A stretch of 64,000 nucleotides of DNA, from NCBI GenBank assembly GCA_021234155.1, contig JAJEKV010000003.1:12149819-12213818 (forward strand), written 5' to 3'. The stretch comes from Isoetes taiwanensis. Its lineage: Eukaryota > Streptophyta > Lycopodiopsida > Isoetales > Isoetaceae. Made by a program: the position numbers and the translations under genes. This document shows positions 42,860-55,830 of this stretch, piece after piece. Under the pieces are notes generated by a model, which was not told the origin of the DNA, did not search any database, and was given only the letters and a program-made list of their open reading frames with translations. The first letter of the stretch is position 1; every line of letters starts with the position of its first letter.

Positions 42860-44940
42860 AAGCTTTTGGAGCTCTGCATTCCTTTAAAATTCTAGAGTAA
42901 ATATACTTGCCTTGCTAAACTTCCTTATGGTTCTCCAGATACAACATTGGAAACCATATCTGGTAATGTATCCCGTAATGTATTCGGTAGCTTCTTCCAT
43001 TTGATGCAGAGGAAAAGAGAGCCATACCCAAAAGCAACAAATGGAAAAACCAACCTCCAAAGAACCAAGAGCCGTTATAATCAAGAGCTCCATCGCCAGG
43101 CCTGCTTAAGCAGCCTCACGGTTTGTTTGAAAACACTATCAAAAGATCTAGGGCACGCAGTGAAAACACAAGTCAATCTCTGCCGTTGTCTTTCCAAGAC
43201 TCTTCTTTTTCGCCGGTAGCAAGACATTCTTCCAAATCTCTGAAGGCCTCGGATTATGTAGCTACAACGGCCATCATTGCCAGAACACCGGTGAGCCGGT
43301 TTCTAGAATGGCCCCAAGCAACAGAAATGACCGCCAATTTACAGCCAATAATGGGTTTGGAGCAGTCATTGGCATATTTCGAGCATATACTAGCATATAC
43401 GTGGAATATGCCATAAACCCACATGGACGAGGGTTTGTCCCCTTAGGGGCAACCCAAAAAGAGGCTTTGGGCTGAATAGAGCTAGTTTGTATAATGATCC
43501 ATTTGCAATGCATCAAAGTTATGAGACGGTTTCTTGCCAGAGACCAGGTCGGAGGAGCAGCCAGTACATCAAAGAAAGTTGCACAGGTCCCAATAATAGC
43601 TCCAAGTGGTTTGTAGGAAGCAAAGGCTTTAAAGCCAAAGTGGTTTGAGCTTCCTGAATGGGATCCTTTTGAGGATATCAAGGAAAGCTATCTTGTGTTA
43701 GTCAGGCCTAATGATAAGAATTGTCCAACATGGTTATGTATGGTACTCACCGACGTTAGGAGCCCATTGGGAGGCATAAGAAAGGAAATTGAACGAACCG
43801 TACTCCGATTGCTAGGAGAAAAAATGGAAGAAAAACCTTGATGATCTTGCGAGGAGAGAATTGGTGCGGCGTGTGGTATGGTCATACCCCACTTGTCATA
43901 TTGCAAAACACAAGACGCACAAGATCCCAAAGAGGGAAATGGACAAAGCCATGAGCAACCTCTATACTATAGCATTGTATGAGAGTATATCAATATGTCC
44001 CCTGTAAATGTTGTGAACTTTCTCATCTGGTTGTTTGTAAATATTGTGAAAAAAATGTCATAGGCCAGTTCTTGTTGTATCATGTGAAAATCTAATAGTG
44101 ATTCAATGCAAAACTTACTTTACTTCTGCAAGAGTCCCACCTTACTGCATAAGTCCAAACTGCAAGAATCTGACCCAATTTAACCTAATGGGGCCTTTAC
44201 TACTTAGATGTTGCTTAGAAGATTCACATTGCTTTCAATAATACATGCAATATGCAACTTGGCTTAATTATTCTTTATGGAAATTTGTAGCTTTACTCAA
44301 TTGTTCTCTATGTACATGGATGACCACTTTCTACTCTTACCATTTTTACATTGGACCCTACATAAGACAATAATCAGGCATCTTGCACGAGGTAGTTGGC
44401 ATTAATGTTGGTCTAACTACTACTTTTTATATTTAGTTGGCGTCAATGTTGGGTTGGCTACTACTTTCTATGTAGTAGTTAGGCCTACTACATAAAACAT
44501 AGTATGATTTTTTAACACCAACTTGACATCAATCCATAGAGTCCTTCATAAGTGCGTTTGATGTATTGGAAAGACGCTGAGAAGACAATATGGCATTTCC
44601 ATTTCAAAGGAAGCCATATTAAGGGATCTTCAATTGGCACCCCAGACCAATTGAATATTCTTTTGAATGTTGAATTTACATACATAGGCCAGGTACAAAC
44701 ATGCAACTACTTGTACATGTGCAATGACAACCTGAATGTTATTGGACTGATGTGTAGCATTTGCGAGCTCCCCAAATAGACATGACATATAGCCGAAGCA
44801 TAATTTAATGACAATGCATGGGTCAAGTACTAATATGCAAGCTGGTACATATGCGATGAATGGGAGGCAAGTATTGTGGGTGATAATTCTCTCGTCAATC
44901 CGCTGGAACTATGCGTTAGAATTCTGGATTAAATAATTTA
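42860..44940. other. Intergenic DNA, no gene recognised
   Basis: Short frames only. It contains the repeat phrase at 43443 shared with 39060 and a doubled segment near 44400-44480 (TTGGCATTAATGTTGG / TTGGCGTCAATGTTGG). Confidence 0.4.
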
Positions 44941-44947
44941 GGAGGGA

Positions 44948-46845
44948 GTAATGGCCGAGAGCAGGCCATTTCGGCATACAATGACCTGGCGGGGGGCCAA
45001 GTCACGGCGGCGCCAGTGCTGCCGTGACCTGGCATGTGACGTTTCATGTATTTATACGGTATACATATACATACTATGACACATCACCAGGGTATAAGTA
45101 GACCCTTATGGATCAATAGGGGATGTCTTGGATTAACCTAAAAGGGATTTTATAGTTAGCATAGCTAATAAAAACCCTTTTAGGTTAATCCAAGTCATAG
45201 TTAGCATAGCTAATAAAAACCCTTTTAGGTTAATCCAAGTCATCCCCTATTAACCCATAAGCGTCTACTTATACCCGGGTGACGTGTGTGATGCTCCCAA
45301 AATCTATACGATGCTCCTATCGTACAAATATGGGAAATTCCCCTCCCGTGGCAACTACATCACCATGGAAAGGCCCTCCGTCTAACTCGGACCTCTTGGG
45401 ATGGCCAAGTGTCCAGGTGAGGAACACGGAGGTTTCATTCAGCTGGGCTCAGACTCCATGGGGGCGATTGACAGTCAGGGCCTCAAGATATCAGCAAATA
45501 GAGATATAACGTGGCGTTCGCTGGCATAGAACAATGGCCAGGATAGTCCACTCAATCCGCCCCTCCTTTGCACACTTTGCAGATAGGATAAAACATGCTA
45601 TGGCATGATTGTATCCTTCCGAAGATGCAATCTCATGGAATCACCCTGTGAGACTACTCTGGGTTACATCTCCTGGGTCCGATGAGGCAGGTTAGGGAGG
45701 CGTCCCCTTCCCCGGCACAATAGATCCCTAGATGTGCTAGAGAATGCGTGCCTGCTTAGCGACCCCCCCATCCGTACCCAACTTGAACCCCCCAAAACCC
45801 ATGGGCCACCTCGGTGCACCCATCGAGCCCAAGACGTCCATATAGGCATGTTTCCTGCGACCCAGGAGGTGTCAGACCCATACCTGGCCCCAATGCGAGG
45901 GTCGACTATAAGCCTAGTACACCATAGGAGTCATGTAGCCTGCTAGGCAAGACCCCACCCCCGTTTCACCATCGTACCTGTTATCTAGTGATGAATTACG
46001 ATATAGCATTCATAGCCAGGTGGGCTCTTGTGCACAGGCCGCATTTACTGGGTCTTAAGGGTTCTAGCTAGAGCCATCTCTGCTTCTAGGAAGCTCTCAG
46101 GTCTCTACCCTCCCTTAACCCCAGACACACAAGAGAAACAGAAAGAGAGAACACAATCATAATCAAAGTATCCATCATCATCTTAATAACATATAAAAGA
46201 GAAATTAACCATTCCATCTAATCAGAGAAGCATCAGTCGAAGCTCAAAATATCTAGGGACTAACGGGTCTCTTGGCTAGAGCCATTGTCAGGAAAGGTTG
46301 CATTCTTCTAGTCTGGTTGTAGTAGCTGGTAGCTTCTCCTTCCTCCAACTCTTCCAAATCGATTAATCGGGGGTAGGGCCCCAATTTGCCCTCCAAACTT
46401 AACAAGTTCCCCTTGGCCAATCGATTTGAGCCAGGTGGCACTGCCTAATTGGCTGACTTTTACTAATTAGTAACTTAATTAGGCTAATTAGGTTATTTAC
46501 TCACAAATATTTTAACATAGCTAATAAAAACCCTTTTAGGTTAACCCAAGTCATCTCTTATTGATCCATGGTCTACTTATACCCTGGTGACTTGTCATAG
46601 TATGTATACATATACCATATAAATACATGGAACATCTCACATTAGGTTATTTACTCACTAATATTTTAGCAGTTAATAAAAACCCTTTTAGGTTAAACCA
46701 AGTCATCCCATATTGACCCATAAGGGTCTACTTATACCTGGTGACGTGTCATAATATATATATGTATACCATCTAAATACATGGAATGTCACATGGCCCA
46801 CCGCCAGGCCATTATATGCCGAAATGGCCTTCTCTCCGCCATTAC
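44948..46845. mobile_element. Second TIR element, ~1.9 kb, non-autonomous
   Basis: The left end (GTAATGGCCGAGAGCAGGCC, then ATTTCGGCATACAATGACCT) is matched in reverse at the right end (AGGCCATTATATGCCGAAAT, then GCCTTCTCTCCGCCATTAC), giving arms of about 60 bp. Further inside, sequences around CATGTATTTATACGGTATAC also pair with the right side. No transposase frame is seen. The target duplication could not be fixed. It holds a nested hairpin at 45085-45281 and two more single arms of it near 46520 and 46675. Confidence 0.75.
45085..45281. repeat. Long hairpin inside the second TIR element
   Basis: CACCAGGGTATAAGTAGAC and onward to about 45160 is the inverse of 45200-45281 (ending GTCTACTTATACCCGGGTG). 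The arms are about 75 bases. A 48-base segment with GCATAGCTAATAAAAACCC is present twice in the middle. Confidence 0.85.
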
Positions 46846-46849
46846 CCGA

Positions 46850-47615
46850 CGAAAAGGTCCACTGCAGGCAATTTCGTCTGCCACGTGTGCAATGGCATGG
46901 CAGAGGTATAAAAGTTTTTTTCTTGATGTCAGCTTTTCCTTTTTTTCATTGTCGTCGAACTTCGGTGATGGTGGCCTGTTTTTTTCTAAGTTCAGCAATG
47001 GCGCTCCTTTGTTTTTTGGTCAGCGCTGGGCACAATGAAACCGTATAAAACACAATGAAATTGCCTGCTGTGGACCTTTACGTCAAAATAGCTCATTGGG
47101 GCTATGGGGCGACGCTCAAATAGGGTCAGGAGGGTACAGCAGGCAGTTGCAGCTCAACCGAGCCCTAAACAATAGTACAGGGCGTGCTCTTTACAACGCC
47201 TCACTCACATACTGCAAAAATGACACCCCATTTCCTTCTTCGTCAATTTTACCTTCCATTTTACTCCAACTTATACCAAAGGAGATGGATTTCCCTTCTT
47301 CCTTACTCCATATTTTCAAGCCAGTCCTCACTACAGCTTCTGAAAATTTCAAAAAAGAATCTAGCTATTGAAAATGGAAAAGAAATTGTAATTCAAATGT
47401 CCATGTACTAACCTTTTGTTGCAAGCAGTCCAAATGCTACAAGCAAATTGCTATTCCATGAGCAATCAGGATAAACACATGGAATCTTTGTGCTAGCAAG
47501 ATAGGATATACACAAAAGACAATAAGGATGTCTGCAGGGTGCCAAAACCACTAGATTCATACCAAAAGATTGCTCACAAGATGTACATGAAGAAAAAGGT
47601 TGAACAGATTCTCAG
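46850..47615. other. Intergenic DNA, no gene recognised
   Basis: I see no coding frame or defined repeat here. Confidence 0.4.
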
Positions 47616-47618
47616 AAC

Positions 47619-48453
47619 ATGGACAGTAGTGGTGATTTTGTTGCAGTTGAGTTTGATACATTTCTTAACGAGTTTGATGAAAATGGTAATCATGTTGGAG
47701 TGGATGCTACCAATATAACCTCTATAAAGGTTGTGGATCCACCAGGGATAAATAATGGGGCCAATCAAGTAAGCTCTTCAAAATCTGTCTTCTTTCAGTC
47801 CAAGAGGAAGAGATAGCAGCATGTATTGGAATGTTTGTTATTATTCTAGTCTGCATAGGTGGTGTTTTCTTATTGTTCAAGAAAATGAACCAACATGTGG
47901 TGTTTGTTGAAAAATCAGTAGGAAAGCACGCTCCACATGTATTTTCATATGCACAGTTAAAGGCAGCTGCAAACAGATTCCATAATGATAACATACTTGG
48001 AAGTGGTGGATATGGCACTGTGTACAGAGGAATCCTCAAGGATAAATCAGTTGTGGCTGTAAAATGCATAAAGGAACGTACTGCAAAGGGGGAAAGAACT
48101 TTGTCTAAGAAGCAAGCATAATTGGGGGTCTGGAGCACAAAAATCTAGTTAGGCTATAGGAATGGTGTGAATATAGAAGGGATCTTTGCCTTGTGTATGA
48201 TTGCATGGATAATGGCAGCCTTGATGCATTTCTTGATAACAACAGCAATGTGCTTACATGGGATAAGAGATTCAGCATAATATCTGACCTTGCAGCTGCC
48301 CTTCATTACCTTCACATAGAATGCACTGAGCCAATTGTGCACAAAGACATCAATTGCAGCAACATATTGCTGGACCATGAGTTCACAGCCAAACTTGGGG
48401 ACTTTGGCCTTGCTAGATTGGTTAGCACCTATGAAGGATCCATGAATATGTAG
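47619..48453 (+). pseudogene. L-type lectin receptor kinase pseudogene, cut by a SINE-like repeat
   Basis: The first frame contains the metal/sugar-binding part of a legume-lectin domain: FVAVEFDTFLNEFDENGNHVG (47637-47699) and DATNITSIKVVD. A new frame gives a membrane helix (GMFVIILVCIGGVFLLF, about 47830-47880) and a kinase start: HVFSYAQLKAAANRF, the GSGGYGTVYRG loop, VVAVKCI. A third frame (48193-48453) gives MDNGSLDAFLDNN, IVHKDINCSNILLD (Arg of HRD changed to Lys) and LGDFGLARL. Homology stops at 48446, where SINE-like sequence begins. The stretch between 47620 and 47830 lacks most of the lectin domain, so the 5' end is truncated too. Confidence 0.88.
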
Positions 48454-48530
48454 CACAATAACATGGGGTTCCAGGAGGATTTGATATGGATGCATAAATC
48501 ACTATCCTGAGACCATAGACCATCATGGAA
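48446..48530 (+). repeat. SINE-like repeat fragment
   Basis: About 85 bases match the body of the 1441-3070 family (ACAATAACATGGGGTTCCAG, GATTTGATATGGATGCATAA) and interrupt the receptor kinase. A near-identical segment lies at 49557-49650. Confidence 0.7.
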
Positions 48531-49164
48531 TAAAATAACGGCTAAGGTTAGCCAAATGGCTATTTTGTAGCAGTTTTGCCAAGAAAAACGGCTAAAGTAA
48601 ATGGAAAAAATGCTTAAAAAAAAGAAAATTTTAGCCCAAGTTTTTTGCCGCCCAAGTGAGTTTTTAGGTTGAATAGCCAAACCTTCACCTCCAGACATAT
48701 CCATCAGGACATCGATTAGCTAAACCTAAGATAGAGTGGGCTTGAAAAAATGGATAGATTAGCCTGAAATTCAACACCAATGTATGTACTAACTTTAAGA
48801 AATTTCAAATAGGGTTTATATTTTTCTTTTTCTTTTTTTCCACTTTCTTTCTTGTTCCAAGTACAAAGTTGCAGCATTAGAGGAAAAGGAACAATGTAGT
48901 TTCCTTTTTTTTAGGTTTTTGAACATGTTCATGTATGTTTATGTCTTGATTTATGTATTTACAATGAATTCGATGTCTTTGCCAAAATGCGTGATGGCTA
49001 ATATTTGCCTTTCCAGTTTGTGAAAGTTTAGCCAAAAGCAAGAAAGTGTGATGGAGAAAAACCATTTAGTTTAGCCAAGTGTTAGAAACTTCTAGCCCCA
49101 ATTTGAAGGTAGTTTAGCTAAACCTATTTTGGCTACACTAAAATATAGGAGTAGTAATTTATTC

Positions 49165-49670
49165 CATGTAGACCATACCTCTAAAACATTTGAATAGGTT
49201 ATTATTGGAAAAAAAAAGCATCGATTCAATCGAAAAAATAAGCACGTTAATTTGCTTGTCGCATTGGTTAAAGCGTTCTTATTAGAATATTGAATTATTT
49301 TGGTAGAGGTTCGAGTCTCCGTATCTCAAAATCTGAAACCTTAAGCAAACTCGTATAGAGAAGAGTCTCGGTATTTCATATTCCAAAACCTTAGGCAAAC
49401 CTGTATTCCATGTTTCAAAATCATAGGTACCCCAGTCATAAATGACCATAATCCAAACAGGAGCACCCAGAGGCTCCAACATACAATATGGGCCATATGA
49501 TGGACAGATCCGACGACTGAGATAGTCCAGGGTGCACATTCGTTTAGAATATATAGCACAATAACAGGGGGTTCCAGGGGGGATTTGATATGGATGTAAT
49601 TTGATATGGATGCATAAATCACTATCCTGAGATCATAGACCATACCCCTAAAACATTTGAACGTGATTGA
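49165..49670 (+). repeat. SINE-like repeat, plus orientation
   Basis: The head shows an A-box-like CGCATTGGTTAAAGCG (about 49260) and a B-box GGTTCGAGTCTCC (about 49308). The body then follows to 49670. Part of a preceding tail (49165-49215) is attached, as in the tandem array. Confidence 0.75.
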
Positions 49671-49679
49671 CATCGCCTC

Positions 49680-52600
49680 TCTTAGAGAGAAGCATACCTC
49701 TTGATATCGTCTCTGAATACTCTTCTATCCTCATAGAAACATGAATACTCTTCTATCCTCGTAGAAACGTGAATATCTGGGTAATATTGCAGTGAGCACT
49801 TTCTTCAAGGATGTCCATAACAGATAGGCTTTGCACAATTCGCTTCCTTTTCGAATCCTTCAGCCCACGTCAGTACCACCATTACTTTTATTGCTTTCCA
49901 TCATCTTCTTGCATGCCCCTCGGCTTCTCTTCTAGATGTCATGAAATGCACATCTACTGTCCTCGTCTTTGTGGCTTTCCTGCGCAGCCAAGAAATTTTA
50001 GCCTTATTTTAGAATGAGATATTAATCTTGGATACCCATGCGAGCCTCTTTATCCATTCCTCTAAGACTGGCCACGCGTGTGTGGGAGTTTGGATCACTA
50101 TTTCCCACCTTTCTGGTCTTTATTGCCTTGTGGCTCTTTTGGAGAGGTTTAGGCAGAGTTTTTGATATTTTGAAAAACTTGCACAATAGTTGATGCAAGG
50201 ATTTTAACTGGTTACTCAAACTGATTTTCTATTAAATGGTGAACTGGATTTTCTGTTAAATGTTGAACTCCAACTAGAATGAAATTCTGTAGTGAAATTC
50301 TATAGTAAAACTCTGTTGTGACTCTATTGTGAAACTGTTGTGAAATTCTGTAATGCAACTTGAATGAAATTCTATTGTGAAACTTTGTTAATCTTGATGA
50401 AATGAAACTCTATTGTGAAATTGTGTTGTGAAACTCTTTTAATCTTCATGAGATGAAGTTGGAAATCAACTTAAAATCACCTTGAAATTTCCGGTTATAA
50501 AATCAGGACGATTTACTTTATAATTTCAAGGTGGTAAAAATTTCGAAGAAGTAATTTGAATGAACTAAAACTTCTGAAGCAAATTTTATGGTCATTCAAA
50601 TTCTCCGACGAAATTTTGATCCAGCTTCAAATTTCTGCCAGCTCTTGAGAGATCTTGATATATGCAGCATGTTTCTGCCCTTAGTTCTATTTTTTGAGGT
50701 TCGCCATTGGATTTTCGTCTCACAAACTCTACTGTAGCCAGATTTAGGGCAAAAGTTTCTTTGGCACTGAAGGAAAAAAGCACTGACAAGATTCAATTTG
50801 TTAGTATCGGACTCACAAGCTTCTGTCGACAAGGTTAGTAGCTTCTGTTTAAGGTTAACAGCAGAAGAAGGAATTTGTTAGTCTGTTCGGCAAGGTTCTG
50901 TGGCGTTGAAGAAGGCGATCGTTGAAGTGGAGAAGCTGGGGCATTGGGCTCGTGCAGAAATGCAGAGGAGGCGGCGCCACAAAAGAGCTTTGACAGAACA
51001 TCAATAGAGTTTTTTGCCGTTTAAAATTTTGTTGAATGAGGGTGAAACTTGAAGGTGGTCAAAATTTCGTACATGGAAGGGCAGATGTTCAAGCATATAA
51101 TTTGTTTGACACGCAAGAAAGTATTGACTGGGTTTTTGGCAGTCGGTCAACATGGGAAACCTATGTAATTTTGTATGCTTAAAGGTGAAGGGAACTCCTT
51201 TATGAAAAACCCAAATATTGTAAAGGTCTGAGGCACCAACAATTAAAGGGCCTAGATCTAGTTGTTAAAATTCAAGGGCTTAGATTTGAACACAAAGGTT
51301 CAAGGGTTGAGATTCAGAGGTGCATATGGAAGGGCGAGATTAAGAGGTGCATTTTTGAACGGTGGAGATAAAGGGGTGCAAACTATTTATATTTTTGAGG
51401 AGCACGAGCTCCTCCTCTCTTGCTTGCTCCAAGTTCTTGGGGAGGGTGGCAGCCTCTCATTGGATTGGAACTAAGGACCCTCCATGGTTCAGAGACATGG
51501 AGGGATTTCCTTGTTCTTGAGCTTTCCCAACATTTATAATGCAGCTTTCTTTTTTGTTTGATTGTAATATTTTTTTTAACCTAATTTTTCTGCGCTCAAG
51601 ATGATTTTGGGCTTGACATGTATGAGAAGACTATAGTCAAACTTAAGCCTTCGGATATGGCAGATTCCTCCGTGAATGTTCCTATTTCTTGCCCTGCGAA
51701 CAATCTCTCTATACTCTGCTTTACCTGCTTAGGGGACATCTCGATTACCCCAATTTCAGTGCTTCGTTATGCCTTATGGCAAAGTCAGGCACAAAAGTCA
51801 CAGTTCCCATTAGGTTCAAGCAATCCCTGGCGGAGCATCGCCTTGGCATTGGGCATGAATTTGTTTCATCAGCTCATGACAGATGTGACCAGCAAAGAGA
51901 CGAGTTTTAGCTTCAAATCAAGTTGGAAATCTTCTCTTTCTTCTATTTCGTGGCTACATAGCTTTTACAGATCGTATCTGCAGAGAAAATTGGGTGGAGG
52001 TGTTTCTAGAAGTGACTGAATCCAAGTTCTTGAGGTTTTAGGGATAATCTTATCCCTCTGCTTGCGCTCTCCAGATATTGATGCGTTGTGCTCCGACAAT
52101 TGCGGTGATTTATAGTTTTTATTATTTTACTATTTACGTCTCCATATTTGGCGATGAATTTGTAGCCTTGTGGCTAGCATCTTGCCACGCTGAGATAGTA
52201 GTGCTATGGAGCCTTTGGAAGAGATTCATCGTAGTCTATAGTAGGCTATGTTAGCAACACAGTTTCTCCCTGTGATCTTTGGCATCGTCGAACAGCCTTC
52301 ACGACTAAATCTTGTGCGCAAGGTTTGCCGCAACATGGCCAGGTAAAGCCTTCTATCATCTTGACCAAATACTAATGTGGATATTATATATTTCATTTGC
52401 ATTTTCCTTCATTACGAATCCATCAGTGCCTTCAAATGCTTGAAAATACCAATACAAGATAATGCTTGCACAAAGTATAAATAAAATATCATTATCCTGT
52501 ATATGAATGTGCCATCTGTTTCAATGCAAAATAAAAAGCAACTGCTACATAAATAAGGTGGTTTAAGTGAGGGAATTGATTTTGGGCTGGTGTGTGGAGT

Positions 52601-53395
52601 ACCTTCCTTCTTCCATTGGGTTCCTTTGTTATGCCTTGCACGTAGCAATCCCTGGGTACGTAAATAGAATACGCTATCTAGAATGCTTCCTTGGCCTTCG
52701 ACATTATCTATATGGTCATCAACAATATCGTTACATTGGTGCTATATAGTCATCAACAATAGTGTCACGTTATTAGATGACATTCACATGTGGAAACATT
52801 GCCAATGCACGGAGGTTATCCTTTCGCGCCTCCTTTAGGTGATATTCACATGTGAAAACATGGCCAATGCACGGACGTGCGAAGGCAATGTCACTTAACG
52901 TGATATTTTTGTTTTATGAAAATTAGTTACATTACATTTTGTGAGTAAAATGTTGAGTAAATATGTAGAATGTGGAGTAAAATGTTGGAATGCCATGTAA
53001 AAATTGAATGTAAAAATCTACGTTACATCTCTTAAAAGAATTAGTTCCACGTGTTAATACAAAAGGCGGAATATAATATAACTGGGTTTTACGTCTTGAC
53101 GAGCTTACCTTTATCTCCATGATTTCTCTCCATGCTTTCACTCCTTGCTTTGGTCAAATGCAAGCTTACTCGCTTAGATTTGTTTTGCAAAAGCTGAGGG
53201 GCTTTGGATCACCAACTTTAACTAGAGATGTATATCAACTTTTTGCTGAAGGGCAAAGGAAAAATCATCAAATGAATGCTGAGGGGCTCTAACTGGGTAG
53301 AGGCACCTGCGACTTAACATTGGAGAATGCACTAGAGCTTGGGCATGTCGAGGGAGGATGTGGCATAAGTAGTCTGCATTTTTGTGTGTAAGACT
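49680..53395. other. Long intergenic stretch, no gene recognised
   Basis: It contains a degenerate tandem repeat of about 17-20 bases at 50275-50450 (variants of TGAAATTCTATTGTGAAAC). It also has a two-copy segment at 52785-52880 (CACATGTGGAAACATTGCCAATGCACGG variants). A plus-strand frame at 51618-52019 is open for 133 codons but shows no domain. Its minus strand contains RLFAGQEIGTFTEESA, also unrecognised. Confidence 0.4.
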
Positions 53396-53403
53396 CGAGG
53401 GCC

Positions 53404-54175
53404 TTCTCGACTCGCAGGTCGAGAAAGCTCCCAGCCCTCTATAGAGATGGAGTTCGAATGCATTCCCCTATCGTTAGTCGCAGAGGCCTCCATCTAGTCT
53501 GAGCTCCTCCTCCTCTTCGCAATATTCGAGGAAGATGGTTCGAAGGAGAGTGGCTCTGACTGGATAGAAGCACTTGCGACTTAACACGGGAGAATGCACT
53601 AGAGCTTGGGCAGGTCGAGGGACGATGTGGGATTATCTGCATTGCTGTGTGTTGGACTAAAGAACTTCTCGACTCGCGAGTCAAGGAAGCCCCTCTCGAC
53701 TCGGGTATCTAGTAGCGACCACCAAGACTGAGCCCCTATCCTCAAAGATCCTGGAGGATCCAGTCTGGATGGCCACATTCTCAACTCGAGAGTCGAGAGT
53801 CATGGAGTACATCGTTTTTGTTGTTTGTTGTATTCTCAACTCGCGGGTCGAGAATGGGGGGAGTAGACTAGTGTTGGCTGGGTGAGGCATTCTCAACTCG
53901 CAAGTCGAGAATTCAGAGAATAACAAAAGCGGTGCTTGCTGGGTGAGAAATTCTCGATTCGCGAGGCGAGAATAGGGGAGTAGATCTCGGAGTGATAGCT
54001 GGGTGAGACATTCTCGACTCACGAGTCGAGAATAGGGGGAGTAGACTAGTGTTGGCTGGATGACACAATGCAGAGTGTAACAACAATGCTTGCTGGGTTG
54101 AAAATTCTCGACTCGCGAGGCGAAAATAGGGGAAGCAGTTCCTGGAGTGCTGGATGGATGATGCATTCTCGTGCA
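53404..54175. repeat. Array of spaced palindromes, core CTCGACTCGCGAGTCGAG
   Basis: Near-perfect 22-bp palindromes (TTC-core-AA type) occur at 53404, 53666, 53778, 53833, 53890, 53951, 54011 and 54105, with partial ones at 53694 and 54162. From 53778 to 54011 they are spaced 55-61 bases apart and the spacers resemble one another (AATAGGGGGAGTAGACTAG, GTTGGCTGGGTGAG). A longer direct repeat is also visible between 53280 and 53600 (GCACTAGAGCTTGGGCA). Changes on one side of a palindrome are not always matched on the other (site 54011 differs only on one side). Confidence 0.88.
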
Positions 54176-54204
54176 GGGTGTAGACTGCACCTTTCTTGCA
54201 CGGG

Positions 54205-54620
54205 GGGATGTTTTTTTTTCCAATAATAACATATTCAAATGTTTTAGGAGTACGGTCTATGGTCTCAGGATAGTGATTTATGCATCCATATCAAATCCCC
54301 ATGGAACCCCCTGTTATTGTGCTACATATTCTAAACGAGGTGCAATCTCAGTTGTCGGATCTGTCCATCGTATGGCCCAGTCGATTATGGTCATTTATAA
54401 CTGGGTACCTATGATTTTGAAACATGGAATACATGTTTGCCTAAGGTTTTGGAATATGAAATACCGAGACTCCTCTCTATACGGGTTTGCTTAAGGTTTC
54501 AGATTTTGAGATATGGAGACTCGAACCTCCACCAAAATAATTCAATATCCTAATAAGAACGCTTTAATCAATGCGACTAACAAATTAACGTGCTTATTTA
54601 TTCTATTGAATAGATATTAG
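54205..54620 (-). repeat. SINE-like repeat, minus orientation
   Basis: Same family as 1441-3070, with the head near 54520-54610 (GGTTCGAGTCTCC on the minus strand). It abuts the palindrome array directly. Confidence 0.75.
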
Positions 54621-54846
54621 TAAATTTCTATTTGTATGGCTTTTCAGAAGCATTTAGTTAGTTGTGCTGATAGATCTATTAATACTCACTGTATCACAAA
54701 AGCTAGAGCCTTTAGTAAAGCACGTCCAGTTACTATCAAAGTAACCCATATAATTTTAGTACTTTTATACTTCATTCTACAAATGCACATTCCGATCTTC
54801 ATATATATAGAAGAGTATTCAGAGGCGATGTCAATCATGTCCAACT

Positions 54847-54918
54847 GTCATGCTTCTCTCCAAGCTTTGGCAACTGCAATGTCCAAGTCATGCTTCTCTC
54901 CAAGCTTTGGCAACTGCA
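54847..54918 (+). repeat. Two-copy tandem repeat, 40-bp period
   Basis: GTCATGCTTCTCTCCAAGC followed by TTTGGCAACTGCA is present at 54847-54878 and 54887-54918. Confidence 0.9.
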
Positions 54919-55039
54919 GCTTGCTTCCAATCATCCCAACACCATGGGGGCCTGATCTGTAGCTGAGCCTACTTATAGATTTCCTTGTTTCTGTAAGGTT
55001 GTGAGCTCTGAATGCTTTGGCTCAGGATACTTTTACCCT

Positions 55040-55830
55040 TGATTCGGTGATCCCGGAGATAAATATACCGTCCTCCCGGAATCCGGGCTCTCGGCGGTCC
55101 GTTGGGGAGACCCGTTACGATGTACCCGGCACCGCGCCCGCGTTGGCTCGGTCCATCCCGCCCGTCAAACCCCGTGCAATCATCGGCCGTCCGCCTCCTC
55201 GAGAGATCCCGCCTCACCCGGGATCATCCGCGCGATCCCCTCCTCGGGATCTCCGCGGTGTTGGTTGTTAGCGGGCGGGCGTTATCCGCCCGGCCCGATC
55301 CCCTCCTCCGGGATCCCCGGCACACCGGACACGGATCCCCTCCTCCGGGATCACCCGGCCGTGGCTGATAATGGCGGACGCTATCCGCCGAGCTGATCCC
55401 CTCCTCCGGGATCCCCGGCACCCCGGACGTGGATCCCCTCCTCACGGGATCACCGCGCGTGGGCGATAACGGCGCCGCGCTATCCGGCCGAGGTAATCCA
55501 CTCCCTCCGGGATCCCGGCACCGGGGCGGATCCCTCCCTCACAGGATCACCCGCCCGGTGGGCGATAACGGGCGGGCGCTATCCGCCCGGTGATCCCCTC
55601 CTCAGGATCCCGGCACCCGGCGTGGATCCCCTCCTCCTCGGATCACCGCCCGTGGTGATAGCGGCGGGGCACTATCCGCCCGAGGTGATCCGTCCTCCGG
55701 GATCCCGTCGGCGTGGCGTGGATCCGTCCTCCGGGATCACCGTTAGATGCAAACCGTGGTGGTTTGCCAATAGCCCGTTAGATCCGGTGATCTATCTGGA
55801 ATCCTCGGGATCACCGTCCTTTCCACAGCG
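55040..55830. repeat. GC-rich cluster of GGATCC-type hairpins, array 1
   Basis: A hairpin of the form GATCCC-(C/G)TCCTCC-GGGATC recurs about every 35-45 bases, well over a dozen times with variants. It is separated by GC-rich linkers that themselves repeat (GGGCGATAACGGCGG, CGCTATCCGCC). The cluster is far richer in GC than its surroundings. Open frames across it are a by-product of the composition. Confidence 0.88.

Noticed and set aside
51618-52019. 133-codon plus-strand ORF
   Set aside because: No domain, no splice context, and composition like the surrounding intergenic DNA.
53404-54175. CRISPR-like appearance of the palindrome array
   Set aside because: The spacers are related to each other, spacing is only partly regular, there are no cas genes and the context is a plant nuclear genome.
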